Of a stretch of DNA of 64,000 nucleotides, positions 1-10,287 are shown one piece after another (the first letter of the stretch is position 1; every line of letters starts with the position of its first letter). The translations under genes and the position numbers were made by a program. Origin of the DNA: CADCVT01 sp035940955 (GTDB lineage Bacteria > Actinomycetota > Thermoleophilia > Solirubrobacterales > Solirubrobacteraceae); NCBI GenBank assembly GCA_035940955.1, contig DASZEJ010000008.1:1-64000 (forward strand). The letters are read 5' to 3'. The notes beneath the pieces are model-generated. The model ran no database searches and was not told the origin of the DNA. It worked only from the letters and a program-made list of their open reading frames with translations.

Positions 1-389
1 TCGCGACGCTGCGCCGCGACGGCTCGCCGCGCATCAGCGGGACGGAGGCGGAGGTCGTCGCCGGTGAGCTGCTCTGGGGGTCGATGCTGCGCGCCGTGAA
101 GGCGCTCGACCTGCTGCGCGACGGCCGCTTCGCCCTGCACAGCGGCTCCGAGGACCCGCCCGGCTGGACCGGCGACGCGAAGGTGAGCGGCGTCGCGGAG
201 GAGCTCGACGACCCCGAGCGCAAGCGCGCTCTCACCGAGCAGCAGGGCGCCGAGGGCGACCTCGGCGAGTTCCACCTCTTCCGCGCCGACGTGCGCGAGG
301 TCGTGGTCACCCGCCTGAACGACGCGCGCGACAAGCTCGTCATCGAGTGGTGGCGCGAGGGCGAGGGCGTCCGCCGGACCGAGCGCTGA
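1..389 (+). CDS. PPOX-class FMN/F420-dependent split-barrel protein (5' truncated)
   Basis: The frame is open to the left edge (first full codon at base 3) and ends with TGA at 387-389, leaving 128 codons of the C-terminal part. The visible strands, with LRRDGSPRIS at the start, then LRDGRFALHS and AKVSGVAEEL, match the split beta-barrel of the pyridoxamine 5'-phosphate oxidase superfamily, whose members bind FMN, F420 or haem and act on small molecules. The substrate cannot be told from this fragment. The protein probably lacks only a few dozen N-terminal residues. It ends 3 bases before the leuA stop codon on the opposite strand, so there is no terminator between the two convergent genes. 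The family call is a profile-level impression; a specific enzyme name is not supported. Confidence 0.7.
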   Translation, partial: ATLRRDGSPRISGTEAEVVAGELLWGSMLRAVKALDLLRDGRFALHSGSEDPPGWTGDAKVSGVAEELDDPERKRALTEQQGAEGDLGEFHLFRADVREVVVTRLNDARDKLVIEWWREGEGVRRTER

Positions 390-392
390 ACC

Positions 393-1961
<1,569 letters not shown>

Positions 1962-2043
1962 GGCGTTGTCTGCTTCTCCTTGTCTCGTCTCTTTCCCCGT
2001 CCTCTCGCGGCTTCGGGCGGCCGCCACGCGCTGATGCGTCCCC
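1962..2043 (-). promoter_or_regulatory. leuA attenuation region (leader RNA between leader peptide and leuA)
   Basis: On the minus strand the leader stop is followed by a small hairpin (CCCCC-GCTA-GGGGG, overlapping the stop), a GC-rich GGCGGCCGCC palindrome and a purine-rich stretch ending in the leuA ribosome site AAGGAGAAG (plus-strand positions 1973-1981). The 8-base sequence AGGAGAAG there is the exact complement of CTTCTCCT inside the leader's Leu codons (positions 2054-2061). I infer translational attenuation: a ribosome stalled at Leu codons would keep the binding site free, while a finished leader would let it pair. No U-run for an intrinsic terminator is visible. Alternatives are transcription attenuation, or a leader whose action does not depend on this pairing. 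Confidence 0.55.
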
Positions 2044-2091
2044 CTAGCGGGGGAGGAGAAGGAGGAGGGGCAGGTCGACGAGGTGCGCCAT
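2044..2091 (-). CDS. leuA leader peptide (attenuator)
   Basis: A 15-codon frame on the minus strand starts with ATG at 2091 and stops with TAG at 2046-2044. It encodes MAHLVDLPLLLLLPR, with seven leucines, five of them consecutive (CTC CTC CTT CTC CTC). It is the only short frame of this kind in the 231-base gap, lies 83 bases upstream of leuA in the same direction, and follows a TATGCT -10 box. Leucine-rich leader peptides upstream of leuA are an established means of leucine control in actinobacteria. There is no clear ribosome site, consistent with a nearly leaderless transcript. Function is inferred from composition and position. Confidence 0.82.
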   Translation of the reverse strand: MAHLVDLPLLLLLPR

Positions 2092-2104
2092 GCGGTCCGC
2101 CCGG

Positions 2105-2110
2105 AGCATA
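2105..2110 (-). promoter_or_regulatory. -10 box of the leuA leader
   Basis: Minus-strand TATGCT lies 13 bases before the leader ATG, which puts the transcript start about 6 bases upstream of that ATG. The identical hexamer precedes menF (37695-37700) and pcrA (53673-53678). I see no convincing -35 box. Confidence 0.5.
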
Positions 2111-2192
2111 CCCGCAAGCGCGCGGCGCCGTGAGAGCGCTCTGCAGGCGCCGATCTACGCAAGTTCGGCGCGTCGCGCGCGTTCCAGCAGGC

Positions 2193-4139
2193 ATGCCCTT
2201 CGCACGCGCCGCGCTTCTCGCCGTCCTCCTCGCGCTGGTCCCCGCCGCCGCGGCGGTCGCCCACCAGGAGAACCCGTTCGTCCAGGAGACCTCCTACCAG
2301 TGGGGCGAGCAGAACTCGCCGACGTTCTCGGCCGCGATGTCCGCGATCCGCCAGCCGAGCGAGCCGCCCGGGCCGTGCACCGAGTACGCCAAGAAGACGA
2401 TGCCGGCGAGCGAGGGCCACGACCACACCGACATCGACCAGCACCGCTTCGCGTGCGACATGCAGCAGATCGCGTTCGAGGCGATGACCGAGCAGTTCCA
2501 GGCGCGGCCCGACGTCGTGTTCGGCGAGATGGACGTCAAGGGCAACCTGGCCGTCGTCGCGATCGCGTACCCGGAGGCGGGCTTCGTCCTGTTCGACGTG
2601 TCCGACTCGGCCCACCCGAAGTTCCTGAGCTGGTACCGCGGCGACGAGTGCGAGGGGCTCGCGCTCGACGTGGACTGCGGCGCGTTCGTCGACCTGTCGC
2701 CCGACGGCAAGCGGGTCTACGTGTCGATCCAGCAGATCTCGGTCGTCCCCGGCGGCGCGCCGGGCGTCAAGCCGGCGCTCGCGGCGTACCCGGGCATCGA
2801 CGTCGTCGACATCTCGAACCCGAAGTCGCCGCTGCTGCGCCAGAAGCTGCCGGTCACCTCGATCGGCGGCGTGCACACCACGCGCTCGTTCGACGTGCCC
2901 GGCAAGGGCGAGTACACGGTCTCGGTCGCCAACAGCGTCGGCGCGATGATCCACAAGGTCGACAAGACCACCGGGACGCTGAGCCCCGTCCACCTGATCG
3001 AGATGGACGAGCTGCACGACACGTTCATCCAGCAGGACCCGCTGACCGGCAAGACGCTGCTCTACATCGCCGGCGGGTTCGACTCGGGCTTCTACGTCTT
3101 CGACGTGTCCGACCCGGCGAACCCGGTCGGCGTGGCGGAGTGGGACGTCACGCCCGAGTGCGCCGACGACTGGTACGCGCACACGATCGACGTGACGACG
3201 TACAAGGGCCGGCGGATCGTGACCCTGCCGGTCGAGCTGATCGACTTCTTCGGCGACCAGTCCGACAGCGACCAGGCTCAGGGCTGCGGCAAGCTCGCCG
3301 GCAACGGCGACTTCGCCGGGCCGCTGTTCATCGTCGACGCCACCGACTTCTCGCAGCTCGGGACGAACGACCCGACCGACTCCGAGTCGGCCGAGGAGGC
3401 GTCGGACATGAAGGAGAAGTCGCTGCGCAGCCTGATCACCGTCTGGTCGAACGCCGCGCACCGCGCCGGCGGCGAGCTGACGTTCTCGCCGCACAACCAG
3501 CAGATCGTCGGCGACAAGATCTTCCTGTCCGGCTACCACGGCGGCGTCACGGTGCTCGACGCGAGCGACGCCTTCGAGGGGCGCAACGTGCGCCCGCGCG
3601 AGCTGGGCGTGATCGTCCCGCACGGCGACACGACGCGGCCGATCCACCCGGACCGCGGCGGCCCGTACCAGCACTTCTTCACGTCGTTCATCGACTACCG
3701 CCCGATCATCTGGGACATGCAGTGGCACAACGGCCAGGTGCTGGCGGCGGACATGGTCGGCGGCTTCTACTCGATCCGGTACACCGGCGAGGCGCAGATC
3801 CCGCGCCACGACCCGGACCCGCCGTCGGGCGTGACGCCGCCGACGCAGCGCCAGCAGCAGCAGGGCGCGCGGCTGACGCTGCGGCTCACCCGCAACCGGC
3901 TGCTCGGCGGGCGGCTGCGGCTGCGGGTGGTCGGCATCGGCCTGCGGCACGTCCGGTCGGTGACGTTCCGGATCAACGGGCGGCGCGTCGCCGTCGACCG
4001 CAGGCGCCCGTTCCGCAGGACCGTGCGGCTCGGCCGGCTGGCGCGGCGCTCGCTGCGGCTGTCGGCGACGGTGGCGCTGGACGACGGGCGGCGGATGGCG
4101 CTGCGCCGCGTCCTGCGCACGCGCCTTCGTACGCGCTGA
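2193..4139 (+). CDS. Secreted LVIVD-repeat (beta-propeller-like) protein
   Basis: A 648-residue exported protein. Residues 1-23 form a Sec signal peptide (MPFARAALLAVLLALVPAAA, then AVAH). The body contains LVIVD-type blade repeats such as VLFDVSDSAHPKFLSW, IDVVDISNPKSPLL and YVFDVSDPANPVGVAEW, typical of propeller-like cell-surface proteins of unknown ligand. It has several His/Asp-rich patches (GHDHTDIDQHRF) that might bind metal, but that is speculation. The last ~100 residues are a separate Arg-rich domain (TLRLTRNRLLGGRLRLRVV) of a kind often found at the C terminus of exported proteins in this group. The ATG at 2193 is chosen because it starts the signal peptide; the frame upstream is antisense to leuA. 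Transcribed divergently from leuA; no sure promoter seen. Confidence 0.8.
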   Translation: MPFARAALLAVLLALVPAAAAVAHQENPFVQETSYQWGEQNSPTFSAAMSAIRQPSEPPGPCTEYAKKTMPASEGHDHTDIDQHRFACDMQQIAFEAMTEQFQARPDVVFGEMDVKGNLAVVAIAYPEAGFVLFDVSDSAHPKFLSWYRGDECEGLALDVDCGAFVDLSPDGKRVYVSIQQISVVPGGAPGVKPALAAYPGIDVVDISNPKSPLLRQKLPVTSIGGVHTTRSFDVPGKGEYTVSVANSVGAMIHKVDKTTGTLSPVHLIEMDELHDTFIQQDPLTGKTLLYIAGGFDSGFYVFDVSDPANPVGVAEWDVTPECADDWYAHTIDVTTYKGRRIVTLPVELIDFFGDQSDSDQAQGCGKLAGNGDFAGPLFIVDATDFSQLGTNDPTDSESAEEASDMKEKSLRSLITVWSNAAHRAGGELTFSPHNQQIVGDKIFLSGYHGGVTVLDASDAFEGRNVRPRELGVIVPHGDTTRPIHPDRGGPYQHFFTSFIDYRPIIWDMQWHNGQVLAADMVGGFYSIRYTGEAQIPRHDPDPPSGVTPPTQRQQQQGARLTLRLTRNRLLGGRLRLRVVGIGLRHVRSVTFRINGRRVAVDRRRPFRRTVRLGRLARRSLRLSATVALDDGRRMALRRVLRTRLRTR

Positions 4140-4161
4140 TCGTTCTGCCACGCTCCGCGCC

Positions 4162-5544
4162 GTGCGGCACACGGCGCGGAGCTGGTGGCTGGACGAGGCG
4201 GGCGGCGCCGGCCCGCCCGCGCCGGCGCTGACCGGCGACGTCGCCGCGGACGTCGCCGTCGTCGGCGGGGGCTACACGGGCATGTGGACCGCCTGGCACC
4301 TCGCGCAGGCGGGCGCCGACGTCGCGCTGATGGAGGCCGGGCTGTGCGGGCACGGGCCGAGCGGACGCAACGGCGGGTTCGTCGAGGACCTGTGGCTGTC
4401 GCTCCCGGCGCTGCGCGCGCGGTTCGGCGACGCGGGGGCGCTGGCCGTCGGGCGGGCGGCCGAGGCGTCGGTGGGCGCGATCGGCGCGTGGTGCGAGGAG
4501 CAGGGGGTCGACGCGTGGTTTCGCGGCGGCGGGCAGCTCGTCGTGTCGACCGCCCCGGCGCAGGACGGCACCGGCGCCGACGCGGTGCGCGCGGCGGGCG
4601 AGCTGGGCGTCGCCGATCGCGTCGTCGCCCTGGAGCCGGCCGAGGTCGCCGCGCGGTGCGCGTCGCCGGTGTTCCGCGGCGGCGTGTGGATGCCCGCGGG
4701 ATGCACCGTGCAGCCCGCGCGGCTCGCGCTCGGGCTGCGGGCCCGGCTGATCGAGCGCGGCGTCCGCGTGTTCGAGCGCTCGCGCGTGCGCCGCGTGGTC
4801 GACGGCTGGGGCGTGGAGGCCGCGGGCGGGCGCGTGCGGGCGCCGCAGGTCGTGCTCGGCGCCGGCGGCGCGCTCGCCGCGTTCGGCCCGCTGCGCGGGC
4901 GGCTGACCGTCGCCTCCTCGCACATCGTGCTCACCGAGCCGGTGCCCGACGTGCTCGAGCGGCTCGGCTGGACCGGCGGCGAGGCGATCACCGACGCCCG
5001 CGCGCTCCTGCACTACTTCCGCACGACGCGCGACGGCCGGATCGCGTTCGGCTGGGCGGGCGGGCGCCTGGCGATGGGCGCGCGCATGGGCGGGCGCGTC
5101 GACGTCGACCCCGCGGTCGCCGCGGCGGCGCGCGAGCACCTCGTCCGCATCTTCCCCGACCTGCGCGGCCGCGCGGTCACCCACGCGTGGGGCGGCCCGA
5201 TCGACATCGCGCCGTCGCGCCGCCTGACCGTCGACTCGCTCCCCTCCGGCCGCGTCCACTTCGCGTATGGCTACACCGGCAACGGCGTCGGCCCCTCGCA
5301 GCTCGCCGGCCGCGTCCTCGCCTCGCTCGCGCTCGACCGCCGCGACGAGTGGACGGCGCTGCCGATCGTCGGGCCGGACGGGGCGCGCGTCCCGCCCGAG
5401 CCGCTGCGCTGGCTCGGCGGCACCGCGGTCCTCGCGGCGATGCGCCGCGCCGAGGCGGCCGAGGAGCGCGGCGAGCGCGCCGGCCCGGTGACGCGCTTCG
5501 TCGCCGGCCTGCCGCGGCGGCTCGGCGTCACCGTGGGACGCTGA
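4162..5544 (+). CDS. FAD-dependent amine oxidoreductase (DAO family, gamma-glutamylputrescine-oxidase-like)
   Basis: 460 residues with GTG start. The N terminus has the dinucleotide-binding motif VAVVGGGYTG (about residues 31-40), followed by GLCGHGPSGRNGGF, a hallmark of the D-amino-acid-oxidase family subgroup that holds PuuB-type gamma-glutamylputrescine oxidases. The C terminus has the second FAD contact, HFAYGYTGNGVGPSQLAG. It directly precedes the PotA-PotD-PotB-PotC spermidine/putrescine importer genes on the same strand (52-base gap), which supports an amine as substrate, giving an aldehyde, ammonia and H2O2. The exact substrate is inferred only. It begins 22 bases after the secreted propeller gene; a weak CACGCT box lies 7 bases before the GTG. 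Confidence 0.8.
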   Translation: MRHTARSWWLDEAGGAGPPAPALTGDVAADVAVVGGGYTGMWTAWHLAQAGADVALMEAGLCGHGPSGRNGGFVEDLWLSLPALRARFGDAGALAVGRAAEASVGAIGAWCEEQGVDAWFRGGGQLVVSTAPAQDGTGADAVRAAGELGVADRVVALEPAEVAARCASPVFRGGVWMPAGCTVQPARLALGLRARLIERGVRVFERSRVRRVVDGWGVEAAGGRVRAPQVVLGAGGALAAFGPLRGRLTVASSHIVLTEPVPDVLERLGWTGGEAITDARALLHYFRTTRDGRIAFGWAGGRLAMGARMGGRVDVDPAVAAAAREHLVRIFPDLRGRAVTHAWGGPIDIAPSRRLTVDSLPSGRVHFAYGYTGNGVGPSQLAGRVLASLALDRRDEWTALPIVGPDGARVPPEPLRWLGGTAVLAAMRRAEAAEERGERAGPVTRFVAGLPRRLGVTVGR

Positions 5545-5596
5545 CCGCGCGAACCGGGCGCGCGCGACCGCGGCGATGCGGCACACTAGACAGGGA

Positions 5597-6709
5597 ATGG
5601 CTGGAGGGGACGGCTCCGCGCCCGACATCGTCCTGCAGCGCGTCACCAAGCGATTCGGCGACCTGACCGCGGTCGACGCGCTCGACCTCGCGATCCCGCG
5701 CGGGAGCTTCTTCGCGCTGCTCGGGCCGTCGGGGTGCGGCAAGACGACGACGCTGCGGATGATCGGCGGCTTCGAGGACCCGACCGAGGGGACGGTCGTG
5801 CTCGGCGGCCGCGACGTCACCGACCTGCCGCCGTTCAAGCGCGACGTCAACACGGTGTTCCAGTCGTACGCGCTCTTCCCCCACCTCGACGTCGAGCGCA
5901 ACGTCGCGTTCGGGCTCGAGCGCCGCCGGGTGTCGAAGGGCGAGGTCCGCCAGCGGGTGCGCGACGTGCTCGAGCTGACGCAGCTCACCGGGCTGGAGAA
6001 GCGCAGGCCGAGCCAGCTCTCCGGCGGGCAGCAGCAGCGCGTCGCGCTCGCCCGCGCGCTCGTCAACCGGCCGCGCGCGCTGCTGCTCGACGAGCCGCTC
6101 GGCGCCCTCGACCTGCGGCTGCGCAAGCAGCTGCAGATCGAGCTCAAGCGCATCCAGCACGACGTCGGCCTCACGTTCGTGCACGTCACGCACGACCAGG
6201 AGGAGGCGATGACGATGGCCGACGAGATCGCGGTCATGAACGAGGGCCGGATCGAGCAGCGCGGCACGGCGACCGAGCTGTACGAGGCGCCCGGGACGCA
6301 GTTCGTCGCCAACTTCCTCGGCGTCAGCAACCTCGTCGACGCGCGCATGACGAGCCGCGACGGCAGCTACGCGACGTTCGAGACCCACGACGGCGCGACC
6401 GTCCGCGCCCCCGCCGGGCGCGCGCGCGACGGCGCCGTCCGCGTCGGCGTGCGCCCCGAGAAGCTCGAGATCCTGACCGAGGCGCGCGACGGGCTGAACG
6501 TGCTGCGCGGCCGCGTCGAGGTCGCGGCCTACCTCGGCGTCTCGCTGCAGTACGTCGTCCGCACGCCGGGCGGCGAGGAGCTGACCGTCATCGAGCAGAA
6601 CCGCGCCGGCGCGCATGGCGCCACCATCGGCCCCGGGCGCGACGTGCTGCTCGCCTGGCGCCCGGAGCACACGTTCGTCGTCGACAAGGAGACCGAGCAT
6701 GCCGCGTGA
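5597..6709 (+). CDS. potA: Polyamine ABC transporter ATP-binding protein
   Basis: 370-residue ATPase of a spermidine/putrescine importer. Walker A GPSGCGKT (43-50), Q-loop near VFQSYALF, signature LSGGQQQR (141-148), Walker B ALLLDE (161-166) and switch HVTHDQEEAMTMAD are all intact, followed by a C-terminal TOBE-type regulatory domain. Among importer ATPases the sequence is closest in style to PotA. The ATG at 5597 is preferred over an in-frame ATG 21 bases upstream because the protein then starts a few residues before the first strand. The gene overlaps potD by 11 bases, and the order potA-potD-potB-potC with overlaps shows one operon. Confidence 0.92.
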   Translation: MAGGDGSAPDIVLQRVTKRFGDLTAVDALDLAIPRGSFFALLGPSGCGKTTTLRMIGGFEDPTEGTVVLGGRDVTDLPPFKRDVNTVFQSYALFPHLDVERNVAFGLERRRVSKGEVRQRVRDVLELTQLTGLEKRRPSQLSGGQQQRVALARALVNRPRALLLDEPLGALDLRLRKQLQIELKRIQHDVGLTFVHVTHDQEEAMTMADEIAVMNEGRIEQRGTATELYEAPGTQFVANFLGVSNLVDARMTSRDGSYATFETHDGATVRAPAGRARDGAVRVGVRPEKLEILTEARDGLNVLRGRVEVAAYLGVSLQYVVRTPGGEELTVIEQNRAGAHGATIGPGRDVLLAWRPEHTFVVDKETEHAA

Positions 6710-7907
6710 GTCCTTCGAGTCCGCCCTCGAGCGCCTGCTGGCCGAGCGGCGCCACAGCCGCAGACGGTTCGTCGGGCGGGCCGGCTCCGCCGCGCTCGCC
6801 ACGTCGGCGCTCGGCGCGTTCCTGTCGGCCTGCGGCGGCGCCGAGGGCGAGGGCGGCGGCGGGAGCACCGCCGAGCGCCCGGACGCCGCGCGCCACCCCA
6901 AGGAGCCGTTCGACGAGGTCGTCTTCTCGAACTGGCCGCTCTACATCGACAAGAAGGTCCTCAAGGACTTCCGCGCCAAGCAGGGGGCGAAGGTCAAGTA
7001 CATCGAGGACATCAACGACAACCAGGAGTTCTTCGGGAAGGTCCGCCAGCCGCTCGAGCGCGGCGACGGGATCGGCCGCGACCTCGTCGCGCTCACCGAC
7101 TGGATGGCCGGCCGGTGGATCCGCCTGAACTACGTCGAGCCGCTCGACAAGCAGAACATCCCCAACGAGTCCAACCTGCGCGACAACCTGCGCAACGTGA
7201 CGTTCGACCGCGGCCGGCGCTTCTCGCTGCCGTGGCAGTCCGGCATGACGGCGATCGGCTACGACGCCAAGCAGACCGGCGGGGAGGTCAGGTCGATCGA
7301 GCAGTTCTTCGACCCGAAGTACAAGGGCAAGGTCACGATGCTCTCCGACGCCCGCGAGGCGACGAGCATGGTCCTCTTCATGCAGGGCAAGCGCCCGGAC
7401 GAGGCCAAGATCGACGACGTCCTCGCGGCGGTGGAGTTCGTCGACGAGCAGAACCGCAAGGGCCACATCCGCAAGTTCACCGGCAACGACTACACCGGCG
7501 ACCTCACGCGCGGCAACATCGCGATGGCGCAGGCCTACTCCGGCGACGTCATCCAGCTCACCGCCGACAACCCGAACCTGCGCTTCTCGATCCCCGAGGA
7601 GGGCGCGGTGCTGTGGTCGGACAACATGATGATCCCGCAGAAGCCGCGCACCGCGTACGGCGCCGAGGTCTTCATGAACTACGTGTACGACCCGCAGGTC
7701 GCCGCGAAGATCGCCGCGTACGTCAACTACGTCACGCCGGTGAAGGGGACGCAGGAGATCCTCGCGCAGACCGACCCGAAGCTCGCCGAGGACCCGCTCA
7801 TCTTCCCGACCTCGGAGGACGTCTCGCGCCTGAGCGGCTACCCGAACCTCTCGGTCGAGGAGGAGCAGCAGATGAACGAGGCGTTCGAGCAGGTCGTCGG
7901 CGCCTGA
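6699..7907 (+). CDS. potD: Polyamine ABC transporter substrate-binding lipoprotein
   Basis: 402 residues. The N terminus carries a twin-arginine-like RRRF segment, a hydrophobic run and a lipobox LSAC, so the mature protein should be exported, possibly folded, and lipid-anchored outside the membrane. The rest fits the PotD/PotF periplasmic-binding family: VFSNWPLYIDKKVLKDF at the start of the mature region, WQSGMTAIGYD in the middle, and ANIA-type packing near the end. Ligand is presumably putrescine or spermidine, from family and context. It starts inside the end of potA (ATG at 6699) and its TGA overlaps the potB ATG (TGATG), so the two are translationally coupled. Confidence 0.9.
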   Translation: MPRESFESALERLLAERRHSRRRFVGRAGSAALATSALGAFLSACGGAEGEGGGGSTAERPDAARHPKEPFDEVVFSNWPLYIDKKVLKDFRAKQGAKVKYIEDINDNQEFFGKVRQPLERGDGIGRDLVALTDWMAGRWIRLNYVEPLDKQNIPNESNLRDNLRNVTFDRGRRFSLPWQSGMTAIGYDAKQTGGEVRSIEQFFDPKYKGKVTMLSDAREATSMVLFMQGKRPDEAKIDDVLAAVEFVDEQNRKGHIRKFTGNDYTGDLTRGNIAMAQAYSGDVIQLTADNPNLRFSIPEEGAVLWSDNMMIPQKPRTAYGAEVFMNYVYDPQVAAKIAAYVNYVTPVKGTQEILAQTDPKLAEDPLIFPTSEDVSRLSGYPNLSVEEEQQMNEAFEQVVGA

Positions 7908-8770
7908 TGGGGCTGCGCTCCCGGCGCGCCGTCACCCCGTACCTGCTGCTGGCGCCGGGGCTGGCCTGGCTGGTCGTCTTCTACCTGGTCCCGGCGCTCA
8001 ACCAGCTGTACGTCTCGCTGCAGGAGGGCAACTTCGAGGTCGGCTACACCTTCCAGTGGCAGTGGTCGACGTACAGCGACGCGATCTCGACGTACGACGA
8101 GCAGTTCCTGCGGTCGCTGCGCTACGCGGGCGCGGCGACGGTCATCGCGTTCGCGATCTCGTTCCCCCTCGCGTACTTCATCGCGTTCAAGGCGGGGCGC
8201 TTCAAGAACCTGCTGCTGCTGCTGATCGTCGTGCCGTTCTTCACCTCGTACCTCATGCGGACGGTGGCGTGGCAGACGATCCTGTCGGACAACTCGTTCG
8301 TCGCCGAGCGGCTGCGGGACGTGGGGCTGCTGGCCGAGGACGGGCGGCTGCTGGCCACGACGACGGCGGTGATCGCGGGCATCACCTACAACTTCCTGCC
8401 GTTCATGGCGCTGCCGATCTACGTGGCGCTCGAGCGGATCGACCGGCGGCTGATCGAGGCCGCGACCGACCTGTACGCCTCGCGCTGGCAGGCGTTCCGC
8501 CGGGTCACCGTGCCGCTCGCGCTGCCGGGGATCTTCGCCGGCACGCTGCTGACGTTCATCCCCGCGGTCGGCGACTTCATCAACGCGCAGATCCTCGGGA
8601 CCTCGCGCCAGTACATGATCGGCAACGTCATCCAGTCGAAGTTCCTGGTCGTGACCGACTACCCGGCCGCGGCGGCGCTGTCGTTCCTGCTGATGGCCGC
8701 GCTGCTCGTGTGCGTGCTCGTGTACGCGCGGGTGCTGGGCGCGCGGAACCTGCAGGAGGCGGCGCTGTGA
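7907..8770 (+). CDS. potB: Polyamine ABC transporter permease 1
   Basis: 287-residue inner-membrane permease with about six hydrophobic helices, the first being YLLLAPGLAWLVVFYLVPAL. The EAA loop that contacts the ATPase is at LIEAATDLYASRWQAFRRVTVPLALPG. The order after potD and the sequence around PFFTSYLMRTVAW are typical of PotB. ATG start overlaps the potD stop by one base; the gene ends overlapping the potC GTG. No oddities. Confidence 0.9.
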   Translation: MGLRSRRAVTPYLLLAPGLAWLVVFYLVPALNQLYVSLQEGNFEVGYTFQWQWSTYSDAISTYDEQFLRSLRYAGAATVIAFAISFPLAYFIAFKAGRFKNLLLLLIVVPFFTSYLMRTVAWQTILSDNSFVAERLRDVGLLAEDGRLLATTTAVIAGITYNFLPFMALPIYVALERIDRRLIEAATDLYASRWQAFRRVTVPLALPGIFAGTLLTFIPAVGDFINAQILGTSRQYMIGNVIQSKFLVVTDYPAAAALSFLLMAALLVCVLVYARVLGARNLQEAAL

Positions 8771-9615
8771 GCCGCCGCCGCCCGCTGCGCGACTGGCTGC
8801 TCGGGGCGTGGGCGGTCGCCGCGCTCGTCTACCTGTTCATCCCGATCGCGATCGTCGTCGCGTTCTCGTTCAACGACCCGGCGGGGCGCTTCAACCTCGA
8901 GTGGGCGGGCTTCACGCTCGACCACTGGGCGCACCCGCTGGCCGTCGAGGGGCTGGGGACGGCGATGCGCAACTCGCTGCTCATCGCGGCGATCTCCACG
9001 ACGCTCGCCGTGCTGCTCGGGACGTTCATGGCGCTCGCCCTGGTCCGCCACCGGTTCACCGGGCGCAACGCGACCGACTTCTTCGTGTTCCTGCCGCTCG
9101 CCACGCCCGAGGTCGTGCTGGGCGCGGCGCTGCTCGGGCTGTTCATCACCATGGGGCTGGCCACCGGCTTCGCGACGATCGTCATCGCCCACACGATGTT
9201 CAACGTCTCCTACGTGGTCGTGACGATCAAGGCGCGCCTGCAGGGCATGGACACGCACCTCGAGGAGGCGGCGGCCGACCTGGGCGCGAACGAGTGGACG
9301 GCGTTCCGCAAGGTCACGCTGCCGCTGATCGCGCCGGGCGTCGCGGCGGCGGCGCTGCTGTCGTTCGCGCTGTCGGTCGACGACTTCGTGATCACGAACT
9401 TCACCGCGGGCCAGACCTCGACGTTCCCGCTGTTCATCTACGGCGCGGCGCGCCAGGGCGTGCCGCCGCAGGTCAACGTGCTGGCGACGATCCTGCTCCT
9501 GACGGTGCTGGGGCTGATGGCGCTCAACGTGCTCGCGCAGCGCCGCCGCGCGCGGGTGGAGGGCGCCGCGGTCGAGCCCGCGCGCATCGCGGTGCAGCCG
9601 GGCCTGGCCCAGTAG
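8767..9615 (+). CDS. potC: Polyamine ABC transporter permease 2
   Basis: 282-residue permease partner of PotB. GTG start within the GTGA overlap with potB. Six predicted helices; first is WAVAALVYLFIPIAIVVAFSF, followed by NDPAGRFNLEWAGF, a segment typical of PotC. The EAA loop reads LEEAAADLGANEWTAFRKVTLPLIAPG. It completes the importer. Four bases separate it from the downstream amidotransferase, which is therefore very likely in the same transcript. Confidence 0.9.
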   Translation: MSRRRPLRDWLLGAWAVAALVYLFIPIAIVVAFSFNDPAGRFNLEWAGFTLDHWAHPLAVEGLGTAMRNSLLIAAISTTLAVLLGTFMALALVRHRFTGRNATDFFVFLPLATPEVVLGAALLGLFITMGLATGFATIVIAHTMFNVSYVVVTIKARLQGMDTHLEEAAADLGANEWTAFRKVTLPLIAPGVAAAALLSFALSVDDFVITNFTAGQTSTFPLFIYGAARQGVPPQVNVLATILLLTVLGLMALNVLAQRRRARVEGAAVEPARIAVQPGLAQ

Positions 9616-9619
9616 CGCG

Positions 9620-10270
9620 GTGCGCGTCCTGCACGTCGAGCATCCCGACGGGCGCGGGCCCGGCGTGTTCGGCGAGGGCGCCGAGCGCGTCCACTGGGTC
9701 GCGCACTCGGGCCAGCCGCCGCCGGACGTCGAGGTCGACGCGATCGTGCTCTACGGGGCCGAGACGGACGTCGCCGACGCGCCGCGGCTCGACTGGCTGC
9801 GGCGCGAGCAGGCGTGGCTGGCCGAGCGCCTGCAGGCCGGCACGCCCGTGCTCGGCGTCTGCTTCGGCGCCCAGCTCGTGGCCGACGCGCTCGGCGCCGC
9901 GGTCACGCCGAGCGACCCGCCCGAGATCGGCTTCCGCCCCGTGACGCTCACGGCGGCCGGCCGCGCCGACCCGGTGCTCGGCGCGCTGCCCGAGCGCTTC
10001 CTGGCGTGCCAGTGGCACCGGTGGGAGTTCTCGCTCCCGCCCGGCGCCGAGGCGCTGGCCGAGAGCGACGTCTGCCTGCAGGCCTTCCGCGCCGGCCCGG
10101 CCGTCTGGGGAGTCCAGTTCCACCCCGAGGTCGACGCCGCGACGCTCGAGGCCTGGATCGCCGCCGAGCCCGCCGAGCCCGAGGGCTTCGCCCCGCGGCG
10201 CTACCACCTGCCGCGCTGGAACGCGCTCGGCCGCCGGCTGTTCGCGGCGTTCCTGCGGGCGGCGCGTTAG
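9620..10270 (+). CDS. Class I glutamine amidotransferase-like protein
   Basis: 216 residues, GTG start. The nucleophile elbow is GVCFGAQ with Cys81, and the His-Glu pair is in WGVQFHPEV (His168, Glu170), so the catalytic triad is complete. It is of the GuaA/GMP-synthase amidotransferase type standing alone, as in proteins that hydrolyse gamma-glutamyl bonds or glutamine. Placement four bases after potC suggests cleavage of a gamma-glutamyl amine or delivery of ammonia in amine metabolism; that is inference. A second, unrelated-looking glutamine-amidotransferase-fold enzyme (PuuD-like) lies 5 kb downstream. Not GuaA: the synthetase half is missing and the context is wrong. Confidence 0.8.
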   Translation: MRVLHVEHPDGRGPGVFGEGAERVHWVAHSGQPPPDVEVDAIVLYGAETDVADAPRLDWLRREQAWLAERLQAGTPVLGVCFGAQLVADALGAAVTPSDPPEIGFRPVTLTAAGRADPVLGALPERFLACQWHRWEFSLPPGAEALAESDVCLQAFRAGPAVWGVQFHPEVDAATLEAWIAAEPAEPEGFAPRRYHLPRWNALGRRLFAAFLRAAR

Positions 10271-10287
10271 AGGTACGGACCGACGAG

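Noticed and set aside
9620..10270. Amidotransferase as GMP synthase GuaA
   Set aside because: Only the glutaminase domain is present (216 residues), with no ATP-pyrophosphatase half, and it is in an amine-transport operon.
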